From: Phylloscopus collybita
Taxonomy: Eukaryota; Chordata; Aves; Passeriformes; Phylloscopidae
Assembly (NCBI GenBank): GCA_027886175.1
Contig: JAJNNQ010000029.1
Location: 6,194,501-6,258,500, forward strand
Length of the DNA stretch: 64,000 nucleotides
Direction of reading: 5' to 3'
In this document: piece after piece, positions 53,758 to 64,000 of the stretch
How positions within the stretch are numbered: position 1 is the first letter of the stretch
Layout: each line of letters begins with the position of its first letter
Notes under the pieces: generated by a model
What the model was told of the DNA's origin: nothing
The model's input: only the letters and a program-made list of their open reading frames with translations
The model's database searches: none
Made by a program: the position numbers and the translations under genes

Positions 53758-53815
53758 TTTTATTATAAGTGTAATACTATTATAATAATAATAGTATTAT
53801 TATAAGTATAATATC
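53758..53815. repeat. AT-rich palindromic insertion inside the CR1 3' region
   Basis: About 50 extra bases interrupt the CR1 sequence between its 'gtgaaaaac' and 'aatatccaac' blocks. They contain aatactattat and its exact reverse complement a few bases apart, flanked by near-identical 15-base copies (attataagtgtaata and attataagtataata). It is a local duplication with a hairpin, likely made by slippage. Confidence 0.7.
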
Positions 53816-54405
53816 CAACTTATACTTCCCTTGATGCAGCTTGAGACTGTGTCGTCTTGTTCTGTCTGTTGTTGCCTGGAGAAAGAGACCAACTCCCAGC
53901 TGACTGCAACCACCCTTCAGGAAGTTGTAGAGAGTGATAAGATCACCTCTGAGTCTCCTCTTCTCCAGGCTAAACAACCCCAGCTCCCTCAGTCATTCCT
54001 CACAGGGTTTGTGCTCCAAGCCCCTCACCAGCCTCGTTGCCTCCTCTGGATGCACTCAAGCATCTCAATGTCCTTCCTGAACTGAGGGGCCAGAGCTGGA
54101 CACAGCACTCAAGGTGTGGCCTCACCAGTGCCCAGTACAGGGGAAGAATGACCTCCCTGCTCCTGCTGGCCACACCATTCCTGATCCAGGCCAGGATGCC
54201 ATTGGCCTTCTTGGCCACCTGGGCACACTGCTGGCTCCAGTTCAGCTGCTGTCACCAGTGCCCCCAGGTCCCTTTCTGCCTGGGCACTGTCCAGCCACAC
54301 CATCCCCAGCCTGTAACACTGCAGGGGGTTATTGTGGCCAAAATGCAGGACTTGGCACTTGGACTTATTAAACTGCATCTTACTGGGCTCTTCCCATCCA
54401 TCTAA

Positions 54406-54618
54406 TCATTCCAGGTCTCTCTGCAGATCCCTCCTACCTTCCAACAGATCAACACATGCTCCCAGCTTAGTGTCATCTGCAAATTTACTGATGAAAGACT
54501 CAATACCCTCATCCATGTCATCAATAAAAATACTGAACAGACCTGGCCCCAGCACAGACCCCTGAGGGACACCACTGGTGACTGGCCCCCAGCTGGATGC
54601 AGCACCATTCACCACCAC
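54406..54618 (-). pseudogene. CR1 ORF2 piece with RT catalytic FADD box
   Basis: Minus-strand open piece of 70 codons. It contains [13 protein letters not shown] (RT block 4) and KFADDTKLG, the FADD variant of the YxDD metal-binding motif. It is in a different frame from the RT start piece at 54811-55422, so ORF2 is frameshifted in between. Confidence 0.88.
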
Positions 54619-54810
54619 TCTCTGGGTTCAGCCATCCAGCCAGTTCCTAACCCAGCAGAGAGTGCTCCTGTCCAAGCCATGGGCTGCCAGCTTTTCCATG
54701 TGCTGTGGGAGACAGTGTCAAAGGCCTTGCTGAAGTCCAAATAAACCACAACCACAGCCTTCCTGCATTCACCAGGTGGGTCACCTGTTCATAAAGGGAG
54801 ACCAGGTTGA

Positions 54811-55422
54811 TCAAACACACCTACCCCTCCTAAACCCATGCTGGCTGGGTCTGATACCCTGGCCATCCTGTAAGTGCTGTGTGATGACACTCAGTATAAA
54901 CTGTTCCATTATCTTGCCAGGTACTGAGGTCAGGCTAACTGGTCTGTAATTACCAGGATTCTCCTTCCCACCCTTTTTGTGAATGGGTGTCACAGTGGCC
55001 AGCTTCCAGTCATCTGGAACCTCACCAGTGAGCCAGGACTGTTGGTAAATGATGGAGAGTGGCTTTGCAAGCTCATCTGCCAGCTCTCTCATCACCCTGG
55101 GATGGATCCCATCTGGGCCCATAGATTTATGGATATTCAAGCATTTCAGCAGGTCTCTGACTGCCTCCTCTTGGATAATGGGGGGACCATTCTGTTCCCT
55201 GAGATCATCTACCAACCCAAGAGGACAGTTGTCATGAAGGCAAGTCGTCTTCCCACTAAAAACTGAGGCAAAGTAGGCATTAAGCACTTCTGCCCTCTCC
55301 TCATCTGCAGTTACTAAGTTCCCTCCCTCATCCAATAAAAAACAAAGGTTTGTCTTACCCTTCCTTTTACCATTAATATATTTGTAAAAACATTTTTTAT
55401 TATCCTTTACAGCAGTCACCAT
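54811..55422 (-). pseudogene. CR1 ORF2 piece: endonuclease-RT linker and RT start
   Basis: 203 codons without a stop, the longest open piece in the window. It shows the linker with NAYFASVFSGK, the PDGIHPRVMRELADEL block, DDWKLATVTPIHKKGG and NPGNYRPVSLTSVPGK (RT blocks 1-2), and then loses frame just after QHGFRRG, where a shift is needed to continue into INLVSLYEQV. LINE remnant, not a host gene. Confidence 0.92.
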
Positions 55423-55635
55423 TCTAAGTTCAAACTGAGCTTTGGCTTCCCTAATTTTTTCCTACATACTCTAGCAGTCCCCTTGAATACTTTCTGAGAG
55501 ACTGACCCTCCTTCCAAAGATGATACATTCTCTTTTTATTCCTAAGTTCCTCCAGAACCTCCTTGCCCATCCAGGCTGGACGTTTACCTCGTCAACTTAT
55601 CTTTTGGCACACAGGGACAGTCTGTCCCTGTGCCC

Positions 55636-56465
55636 TCAAGCTCTCTGTTTTGAGGCATGCCTACATTTCCTGAACTCCTTTGTTTTTAAGGGCTGCTTCC
55701 CAAGGAACTCTCTGAATAAGTCTCCTAAATAGGCCAAAGTTTGCCCTCTGGAAGTCCAATGCAAGAGTCTTACTGGTGCTCCTCCTGATTTCACCAAATA
55801 TTGAGAACTCTGTAGTTTCATGATCACTCTTCCCCAAGCGACCTCCAACCACCACATCTCCCACCACCCATCTCTATTTGCAAACAGCAGATCTAACATA
55901 ATCCCTCCCCTGGTGGGTTGACCCACCAACGACAAAAAGTTGTCCTCCATACACTCTAAAAATCTCCTGGACTGCCTCTTATCCACTGCATTAATTCCCA
56001 GCAGGTGTCTGGTAGGTTGAAGTCACCCACAGGAACAAGGGCTGGTGATCCTGAAACACTCTCCAGCTGCTTACAGAATAAGTTGTCCACCTCTCCTTCC
56101 TGGTTGGGTGGACAATAACAGACTCCCAGTAGGATATCAGTCTTGTTGGCTTTCCCCTTAATTCTTACTCATAGGCATTCAACTCCATCTTCCTTAGTTC
56201 CAATTCCTATAGCATCAAAAGTCTCCTTAATATAAAGGGCCACCCCTCTCCTCCCTCTCCTGTCTCTTCTGAAGAGCCTGTACCCGTCCAGTGCAGTGCT
56301 CCAGCCATGTGAGCCATCCTACCACGTTTCTTTGCCTGAGCATACATCAAAGCTTTGCTGTTGTACCACGGTCTCCAGCTCTTCTTGTTTGTTTCCCATT
56401 CTGTGTGCACTGGTACACATGCACCTCAGCTGGGCTACTGACTGCTTTGGCAGACTAGCCCCTCT
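55636..56465 (-). pseudogene. CR1 ORF2 piece: AP-endonuclease domain, broken
   Basis: Endonuclease-like segments are spread over two frames on the minus strand: MGNKQEEL and LFRRDR near the right end, FLECMEDNFL and MLDLLFANRDG near 55900, then GDVVVGGRLGKSDHE in another frame. At least one in-frame stop (near 56170) and one frameshift (near 55865) are visible. The copy stops near 56465, about where ORF2 would begin. Confidence 0.85.
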
Positions 56466-59400
56466 TTTCCCAAAACCTAATAAGCATTGCATTCAGCTAG
56501 CATGTGAGGACGAAAGCAAGTAATAAAAATATACGTTTGAGATGAGTTTTTAGTTTTCAGAACTAAATTAAGTTTCCTTATCTTACAAACCATACACAAG
56601 TACGCTTACAATTTATCTTGTGATGCGTTGTCTCTGAATTACATGATTCTGTAGTTCTGTGATATAGTGATTTTTATTGTAAATGGTCATTGAATTTATA
56701 ATCTGGTGGATTCTTAGGTGATGAGCTATAGGTATCTGAGATGACAGCTTTTTTTAGTTAGGGCTATGGGTATTTGTTGTTTTAGTGATTTTCATATCAG
56801 TTTCATCAGGAGAATGAGGGAGACAAAGGGATAATATTCATTATAGACTAAAAAACCCACACAAATCCAAGAGTGAATCTGAGTGATGTTGATATCATTG
56901 TTTTATTGGATAGAAAAGAAGCCTTAAGAATGACTGAGACAGAAAGAACAGTCAGATATCTAATGCATTCATTCACACTTGCTGATATTTGTTGTTAATT
57001 GTTGTAAAGGACATCAGGTGTCATTTTGCTGGGGGCACAGACCTGCCTGAGCATATTTGAATTCTGAGAATTAGATTTTAGATTTTTTTCAGCAACTAAA
57101 ATATGAATGATTTTGTACCTGAGGTTGTAATTTTTAATGAGTAGGAGGAACAAGAATTTTGTATGTGTTGCTGATGTTGCAAGAATAGTTGTTCTTAAAA
57201 ATTCACAACTCTATATAACCTCCATTTACACACACAATTACTTAATTTGCCAAAAAATAATGACAACCATGAAACCATAGTCAAGTACATAGTGATACAG
57301 AAAAAAAAGCAAAATAGTAACCTTTATCCTCCTACAAACAATGCAACTGTAATACCAGTTGTGAATAGACATTTAGTATTGCAAATGCATATTTCTATCC
57401 TGGGAGATTTTTTGATTGCTCACCTTTCTAGTCACCACCACTGAACTAACACCTCAGATAGCCAGAAGATCAAAGATCTCTCACGAAAGGTTAACACCTG
57501 AAATCCAGTTTTGACAAGGCATTGTGATGCCATATTCTGTCCAATCCGCCTTTCCTGTCTCATCCCAGGAAATCTCTCAGCTGTGCAAGCTGTTGTAGTG
57601 CACTGGAACCAGAAAAGTTTCTGCACGTTACAATAGATCATCTGCTAGTCCTGTTTAATGCTATTCTGTCTTGCATTCCCTCAGTTTTTTGTGCCCTAGG
57701 AGGACTCTATTAGTATTTCTGTTTGCATTCAGGTGAGAGGAACCTCTGCATTTTGCAGTTTAACTTTCAGTAATGGAGTATACATACATGAGAACTTAAG
57801 ACCCATTTAAATTGTAATAAAAGAAAAGAATATTATGTATGAATGAAATCTTAAAAAATTTCTATTACTAGTTTTCTTTTTTTTTTTGCTGGGCGGGGGG
57901 AGGGATAAGCAGAAATGATCCCTTGTGTAGGGCAAAAGCAAATTTAGTTTTGTAAGTGGAGCCTTAGAATTTTTTTGGAATAACAGGGTTGTTGTACTTA
58001 TCTGCCTGGTGAGGTTCATTATCTTTCCTACAAAAGACTGAAAGAGCTAATCACATTAGATAAGAAGGCATGATAGTCTAAGCCAAAAACCTCTTTGCAC
58101 TGAGAACTATGAATAAGGTGGAAGCACTACCTACAGGTGATTCTATCATTTTTTATAATTTTTTAATTCCCACCAACAGATATAAGAACCGATGCTGGTT
58201 TTAGTGCCTTCTAAATCTGGTTTTGTCTTCTGATATGTGATATAACATCATAGAGGTGAAAAAAAAAGTCATTCTTTTGGGATTTGATAGCTAGTGGACC
58301 TAAGAAAACAAATAAGAGTATCTGCTAGAGCAGACTCTCAAATCCTTTAACAGAGAGCTTTTAACAGGCCTTTACTGCTCATTCAGCATTGAATAATCTT
58401 GTTTTTCCACCCACTTGGATTTTTATCGCTTCATATAGTAGTAGAATTTGAAGAAACATTATATATGCTGAACAATGCCTTGTGATACCACAGTAGCTGT
58501 AGAGAAAGAAAAAAATGAGGTCTTTAAACTTGAAGGTGAGATATTGCATGCTTTTTCTCTTCTCTATAAACTTGACTATTTAACACACACACATAGCACA
58601 CCCTATCTAGCAAACATGAATCAGACATATTTGGCCTGAGGAACAGTGGAGATGGTCACAAAAAAAAGTGCTTGCATCTATGTATCTCATTCTTTGTAGA
58701 GGACTTTCTTAAGCATAAGAAAGCATCAAATCTTGAGAATGTTGTCCAACTGAGCAGTGAACTGATTGTGCGAACATGCTTAGTGCCCCTGTGATTTAAG
58801 GCAGATGGAAGACTCATCACACTAGCATTTTTCAGGATGGCTTGTAAATTTCCTCTGGCAATCACTCAAGTGCATGTGCCTGAAAAAAACGGGCGTTTAT
58901 GTCACTTAAAAGATTTTAAGGAAGTCTACCATCATGGTGATAATCATCAGGAGCTGTGCTGTCATTCAGATCTGTGTCATGCAAATCACCTTCCCCTGGG
59001 AAAATCTGTTCTAAAGAGGCACATCAGAAACCTGTTGATAAAAGAGCACTGAACTTTCTTTTGGTACAAATCGTTGATTATTTAATCTCAGTTATACTGT
59101 GCCAGATCAGCTAGGAGAATTTGGACTGAGAGAAAGACTGTTCTTTATGCAAGGGGGCTTTTTGCTATGACACATTGCAGGAGTTGCTGTCGAGGGGTTA
59201 AGAGGTCTCTTCTTTCTCACTTTCACTGTGAAGAACATCCTACATTTTATACAACCAGATTTGCGTAGTAAAGAGGTGAAATACGTTATCGATTTTTTTT
59301 GGTTATTGTTGCCAGAAAGTGAGATGACTCCCAAAATGAAACTATTTTTTGCTAGAGGAGTCAGCTGGATATGTGAAGCTACTCCTTTTAATCCCTTTTC

Positions 59401-61849
59401 AGAAATTTGATAGATGGACAGTAACGCACTGGCAGGAATCCTTTGGTAATTCTTACAAAGGAATGAAACCCTCTACTTCATTCTGTAATGTTAGGACTTG
59501 CAATATTTTATAATAATGCTTTACAATATTTAGAGTGGCTGCCTAAATACAGTATGCAATGTATAAGTTATTTCCAATATCAAAACTGGAATTCTTGGCA
59601 AAGTCTGAAATGTGAAAGTTCATATCTTTCTAAAGCAAGAATGAACAGTTAGATCATATATTTTAATAGGCACCAAATGGGACACAGTGTTCTCAATTTT
59701 TTTCTATACAGTTTATTTTTTACTTAAATATTCTAGAAGTTTAGAAGAGCAAGAAGATAAATGATCATGAGTTGATGTTTTTCCTAAAAGCAGCACAGCA
59801 ATCTTTTGCTTGAAGGGATACTGCTAATTTTTAAGCCTGTCTGTAGCTGTAAGTGGATGTGAATTTATGCTGACCGTAAATAAATCATAGCAGAATAATG
59901 ACCTACTGAGACAGTTTTATATTATTCAGTAATTATTGTACATGTAAGTTATCTGGTATAGCAGCTAAAACAGGTTCAACACCAAAACATATTCTTAGGA
60001 AATTTCTAAATATATTAATATTTAAATTACTAAATTTAACTACTGTGTCTTTATTGTCTACTGTGTTTTTATTTCTTTACTATGGGAACATATTTATGTT
60101 GGTTACGCTTGTCTAACTGTCATGCAAATCTAGGAGGATAAGTTTCAAATGGAGACGTGACAGAATAGAAGTTAGATATATTGCGCAGTGGTATACAGAG
60201 ATGACAGTGGAATTTTTTGCTTCTCTGTAAAAAAAAAAATTATCTATCTCATGTGATGTGATAATGCTTGCTGCAGAAAGTATCTTATCTGCTGCAAGAA
60301 ATAATCAAAATTTCTGTTTTCCCCTACTTAAAATGAATCTAGTTTCAGTGTCATTATTATGTGCTAAGTTATGAGTTAATACCAGCTCTCAATCCCCAAC
60401 ACTCCTTTCTGCTTTAAAATCAAAGCTACTGAAATGAGATCAGACTGTGCTTTCTGCAAACATATTGCTTTTGTTGGTCCTACTTTATTTACTAGAAAAC
60501 TAAACCCCTCACTTCAGTTCTGGCAGTTGGTTGATTCTAATCTTACATTAGAGTATCTGATAATTTCACTGGTTAATATGCTTACCATGTAGTTGGTGGA
60601 TGAGAGCCCATCTATGTCTGTTGTTAATATTTTACTTGAGAAGACAAGGTGCCTAGTAAATGCCTACAACAAACCTTTGTTCTCAGAAATGTTACAGTGC
60701 TCTAAGCGGACAACCTATGCAAGGCAGGGTATGCTCTGGAATTTATGAAGAGCAATGTAAGTTAGGATATAAGAGAATCTGGTTCTTTCCCAGCTATATT
60801 GATGGTTAGGTAAAACACAGATATTTTTCCTCCACATCATAAACTGCAAACACAGCTGCATAATATACACAGTCAAATGCCAAGGACCTAATAAGATTTT
60901 GCTTTCCAGAAATATAAATAATTTAATCAGATTAATGACATTGTTCTACCTGAGGGATTCTATAATTAGTAGATTATTGAAGCAGCATACAAGTTATCTA
61001 CCGTTAGCACCTGGAGGAATTCCTGTTGTCTTAAAAAGTGGAATCAAATTATATGAATATTCCTGTCATGCAATCTGTAAAGATAATAAGCCTCTGGCAT
61101 TTTGTAAGCTATATAAATCCATGGATTTCACATTAAATATTTAAAGCACAGGAGGTGTTATTTGTTAGAATACTGATAAAAATAGTTCAGCCATTACAGC
61201 TGCCTTTCCCATTTGGTAAATCCCTCTTTGTTTGATTTGCTTTCAAGCCTTTTTAATTTGCTGGGGTTTTCTTCATTGTTTGGGTTTTTTTGTGTGTGTT
61301 TTTTTTTGTTGTTGTTGTTAATTTGTGGGGGTTTTTTGGTTGTTTGTTGTTGTTGTTGTTTTTAATTGTTATAATTTTTCTAGTTCCTCTGGAGGTGTGT
61401 GTTTTGGACTTTGTATGATAACTCAAAAATTTTAACAAACATTTACCCTTTTGATAGAGAGAGCACATTCAAACCAGGGATATAAACAGATGTGAAGCAA
61501 AAAGACCTTTTTTGAACACCAAAGAAATATTGCTTGAAATACATTGAAAGGGTGCCTTTCTTCTGAATATATTTACAAAGCAGGAGCTTATACTTTGATG
61601 TATGCTCCATTCTAAGAGTTTGTTTGGGATAATACTGAAGATGGAACTCACCAAGGTCAAATATACATTTACATATCATAATGAGGGTGTTGAATAATTC
61701 TTGAATAATAGAGGCAATGGGGAAAATGGCCAGTGTCTTAATAGACTGCAGAATTAAACAGAGGATTTTAAAGATGATAAAAATATGATGACTATTTGTC
61801 TGAAAGCGACCTCTTAACAGTTTCAGTCATCTGGCAATTTAAAGTGAAA
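56466..61849. other. Intergenic, no gene recognised
   Basis: AT-rich. It contains a T/G-rich tract at about 61262-61362 (separate entry). A G-rich run (gggcgggggga) lies near 57892. No host exon, RNA gene or named transposon recognised. Confidence 0.6.
61262..61362. repeat. T/G-rich low-complexity tract with (TTG)n
   Basis: T runs with GGGG and tandem TTG units on the + strand. A threonine/lysine-rich minus-strand frame here is an artefact. Confidence 0.87.
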
Positions 61850-62330
61850 AACTTTGTTGGTAAAAGTCTCTCCGTTTTTAATGGATTGCCACGTCAGGCT
61901 GGAGCTGCAGTCAGGATAACTGATGACCTTTGAAGTCCTTAGAATAAATTATGATTTGTGTGCAAGAGATGATAATGCAGTTAAAAAGATTTATGTAATA
62001 GTTCTTCAAAGAGCTCAAGGAATTACCACAGGGCCATAAATTAGTAGGATTTACAAGTAAGAAATTACTTTACTGGGAGAGCCCTTTTCATCCCATATGG
62101 TTTTGCCTCCAGGCCCTTGCTGATGTTTAAATGAAGAGATACCTGATGAACCCTCCAGGCAGCTGTGAAATTACAGGGGCACCTGTGTTGTTAACCATCC
62201 ATCCAGCTTTAATAGCAGCCAGGTACTTCCCCTGCAGAGAAGTGAGCTTCTATTTTAGGACATGTGTCATAACCTTGTCACAAAGTATTTTTAGACCTCA
62301 GGCTAAATGACAAGCTAAAAGCTACTTTTA
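61850..62330. other. Candidate conserved non-coding element
   Basis: About 480 bases of repeat-free, higher-complexity sequence with dense E-boxes (CAGCTG, CACCTG), ATTA/TAAT homeodomain-like cores and a GACCTTTGAAG TCF/nuclear-receptor-like site near 61926. It stands out from AT-rich flanks. Conservation was not measured. Confidence 0.25.
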
Positions 62331-62673
62331 CCTTTTTTCACTTTATGGGTGGCCTAAGTAAATCCTTTCTAGCTGTTCTAAAGTTTATTAGCACTCCACA
62401 GGACTTGTCCCTATCAACACATAAATATTTCCTTAGTCTGCAAAAAAATCCCAGATAAAGTTTTAACAGTGCTGTTCAGGAGACTTGACACCTATGCAAG
62501 AAATGCTTGATCATCTTTGATATTATCACTACTTATAGTAAATATTTTTTGTTGTTTAACTAGAAAGATATAGATCTTGAAGGACAGGAAAGAAAGGGGC
62601 TTTAGTAATGGTATCTGAGCTGTGTTCCTTCTTTGGCGAGAACAATTACATCCATCTCCTCAGCACAGTCTCA

Positions 62674-62713
<40 letters not shown>

Positions 62714-62719
62714 AAAAAA

Positions 62720-62753
<34 letters not shown>

Positions 62754-64000
62754 TAAAAAGAAGGGATGTGTCTTTCCCTTCTGCCCCTCACCCCCAACAT
62801 TTTAGCTGGAAACCACTCTGCAATCGTTTCACAGCTTCTTTCACTGAGAAAACTTGTCTTAGAGTATGCGTTGAATTTCTAGTGAGCACAGCCACATGAA
62901 AGCCTAAAGCTTTAAATGTTCTGAAGTCTGAGAATTATGTTTTGTGGCTTTTAGCAGACAAGAGAAACACCCATTATTTGAGAGGTCTGGATTGATATGC
63001 CCTATCAATTGTATTTTCTAACATACTTACAAACAGGTATCATTCTACCTTTTTCCCCCTTATCCTATCTATTTAAGAATAATGTTGTGCACAACCCTAC
63101 CTCTCACTCTCCTGCCTAAGGAGCACTGAAGAAGCAACTATAATCTCTCTAGCAAACTTAATTCACCTTTTCATGCATTTACAAACTATTTGTAAAGAAA
63201 ATGGAGTGAAAACCATTACCTTTTGCTTTCATAAGCACTCATTTACCTCACCTGGGTCAGCAGGATGTCTAATGCAAATGCGTAAGAGTGTGAAGACCAT
63301 GAATCCTGATGATTTTGGATGCTGATGATATACAGCTTGTTTCTTGCTACAAAGCCTGAAATTTTGCCTCTGGAAAAATAAAAATTGAGGCCTGATTTAA
63401 AGGAATATATGTATCTCATTAAAACTTATTTCAAACCTAATACAGAGAGGATGAAATTTGGGGAATGCCAGGTATTTAATCAAATTAGATAACACTATTT
63501 TATCAGTGCTTCTCATTGCAGTTGAATAAGCTTTGGAGATGCCAGTGCAATAGGCTCTGATTATCTGTCTTAGTTCATTCCTCCACCACTTGGGCTTATT
63601 TTCATACTGGTTAGATAACCACCCTTGTTACCTCTACAGCTTGCATGCAATTACTGGCTTTTTTTCCTTCAGTTAGCTAAAGATTGTGATATGGTATTTC
63701 ATGCTGTTCTCCTACTCTGATTTATAAAATTTCTAATTCTCATTTAAGATTTTTCAGACTTTACAGGAAAAAGTGAATTATTTATGATGCTGTGGCTATT
63801 TGTCTGTGTCTTCACACAAGGATGTATTTATATATTGTCTTTTTCCCTAAATCTTGTCTGAGCAAGTATGACAGTCTGATTATTGCAAAAAGGAACCAGA
63901 CTCTCATCTGGCGTATTGGAATGTCTGTTTTTATAGCAACAAATTTGTTGATAAAATTATCCTCGAAAGTAGTTGTGTACCTGTAACTTTTCTGTGCTCC
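62331..64000. other. Intergenic, no gene recognised
   Basis: AT-rich, with one large A/(TA) tract (separate entry). Nothing else supported up to the window end. Confidence 0.6.
62675..62755. repeat. Long A tract with (TA)n
   Basis: 37 A, one T, 25 A, then about nine TA units. It resembles a retroposon tail that has grown a microsatellite, but no recognisable element lies on its 5' side. Length may be affected by sequencing error. Confidence 0.88.

Larger units (their letters stand above)
53559..56465 (-). mobile_element. CR1 LINE, 5'-truncated but long (EN + RT + 3' UTR), minus strand
   Basis: About 2.9 kb read on the minus strand, ending at 53559 in the CR1 tail repeats (reverse of 'tcacagaatcacagaat'). 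From right to left it carries the start of the AP-endonuclease domain (MGNKQEELE...; GYRLFRRDR-type stretch near 56270), the endonuclease end (GDVVVGGRLGKSDHE near 55840), the RT start (DGIHPRVMRELADELAKP), the RT catalytic FADD motif near 54500, and the ORF2 C-terminus. ORF1 and the promoter are absent. Frameshifts and stops break it, but long open pieces remain, so it is younger than the other copies here. Confidence 0.93.

Noticed and set aside
54037..54405. 122-codon plus-strand open frame
   Set aside because: It is the antisense of the CR1 ORF2 region, which reads correctly on the minus strand.

Overview
The window is vertebrate genomic DNA, almost certainly from a bird. The evidence is CR1 LINE copies as the only recognisable LINEs, including their characteristic 3' ends, short AT-rich introns, and avian-style LTR remnants. 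There is no bacterial or phage content: genes are split by GT-AG introns and about two thirds of the window has no recognisable gene.

Region 1, 1-20.6 kb (+ strand): the 3' half of one protein-coding gene, TLE1, a Groucho/TLE co-repressor. Eleven coding exons (2666-20555) encode 533 residues in one continuous spliced frame and end at a natural stop. They cover the end of the CcN region, the Ser/Pro-rich (SP) region and the whole C-terminal WD40 beta-propeller. The first part of the protein (Q, GP and most of CcN; about 237 residues if the protein has the usual 770) lies before base 1. Each ligand-pore residue that I recall from structural work on human TLE1 falls at the expected position, so the gene looks intact and under constraint. 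The largest intron in the window is 7.4 kb, between the SP exons and the first propeller exon.

Region 2, 20.6-about 21.4 kb: probable 3' UTR of TLE1, with only weak or variant polyadenylation signals.

Region 3, about 21.4-64 kb: intergenic. I find no convincing host gene. It holds five pieces of transposon history: a CR1 tail fragment (24.97-25.54 kb, -), another CR1 fragment (46.77-47.27 kb, -) cut by a well-delimited 600-bp solo LTR (47267-47866), a poorly delimited ERV/LTR-like block with a CpG-rich core and two CTCF-like motifs (about 49.4-51.4 kb), a CR1 3' half (52.16-53.32 kb, +), and a longer CR1 copy (53.56-56.47 kb, -) that still carries endonuclease and reverse-transcriptase segments. 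The last two lie tail to tail. Repeat-free islands near 27.4-27.7, 29.4-29.75 and 61.85-62.33 kb are possible conserved non-coding elements, by composition only. Low-complexity T/G tracts recur throughout.

I do not see a new multi-gene system here. The most testable novelties are the paired CTCF-like motifs in the ERV-like block, the solo LTR with a YY1-like motif downstream of its TATA box, an in-frame tandem splice acceptor in TLE1, and the tail-to-tail CR1 pair.
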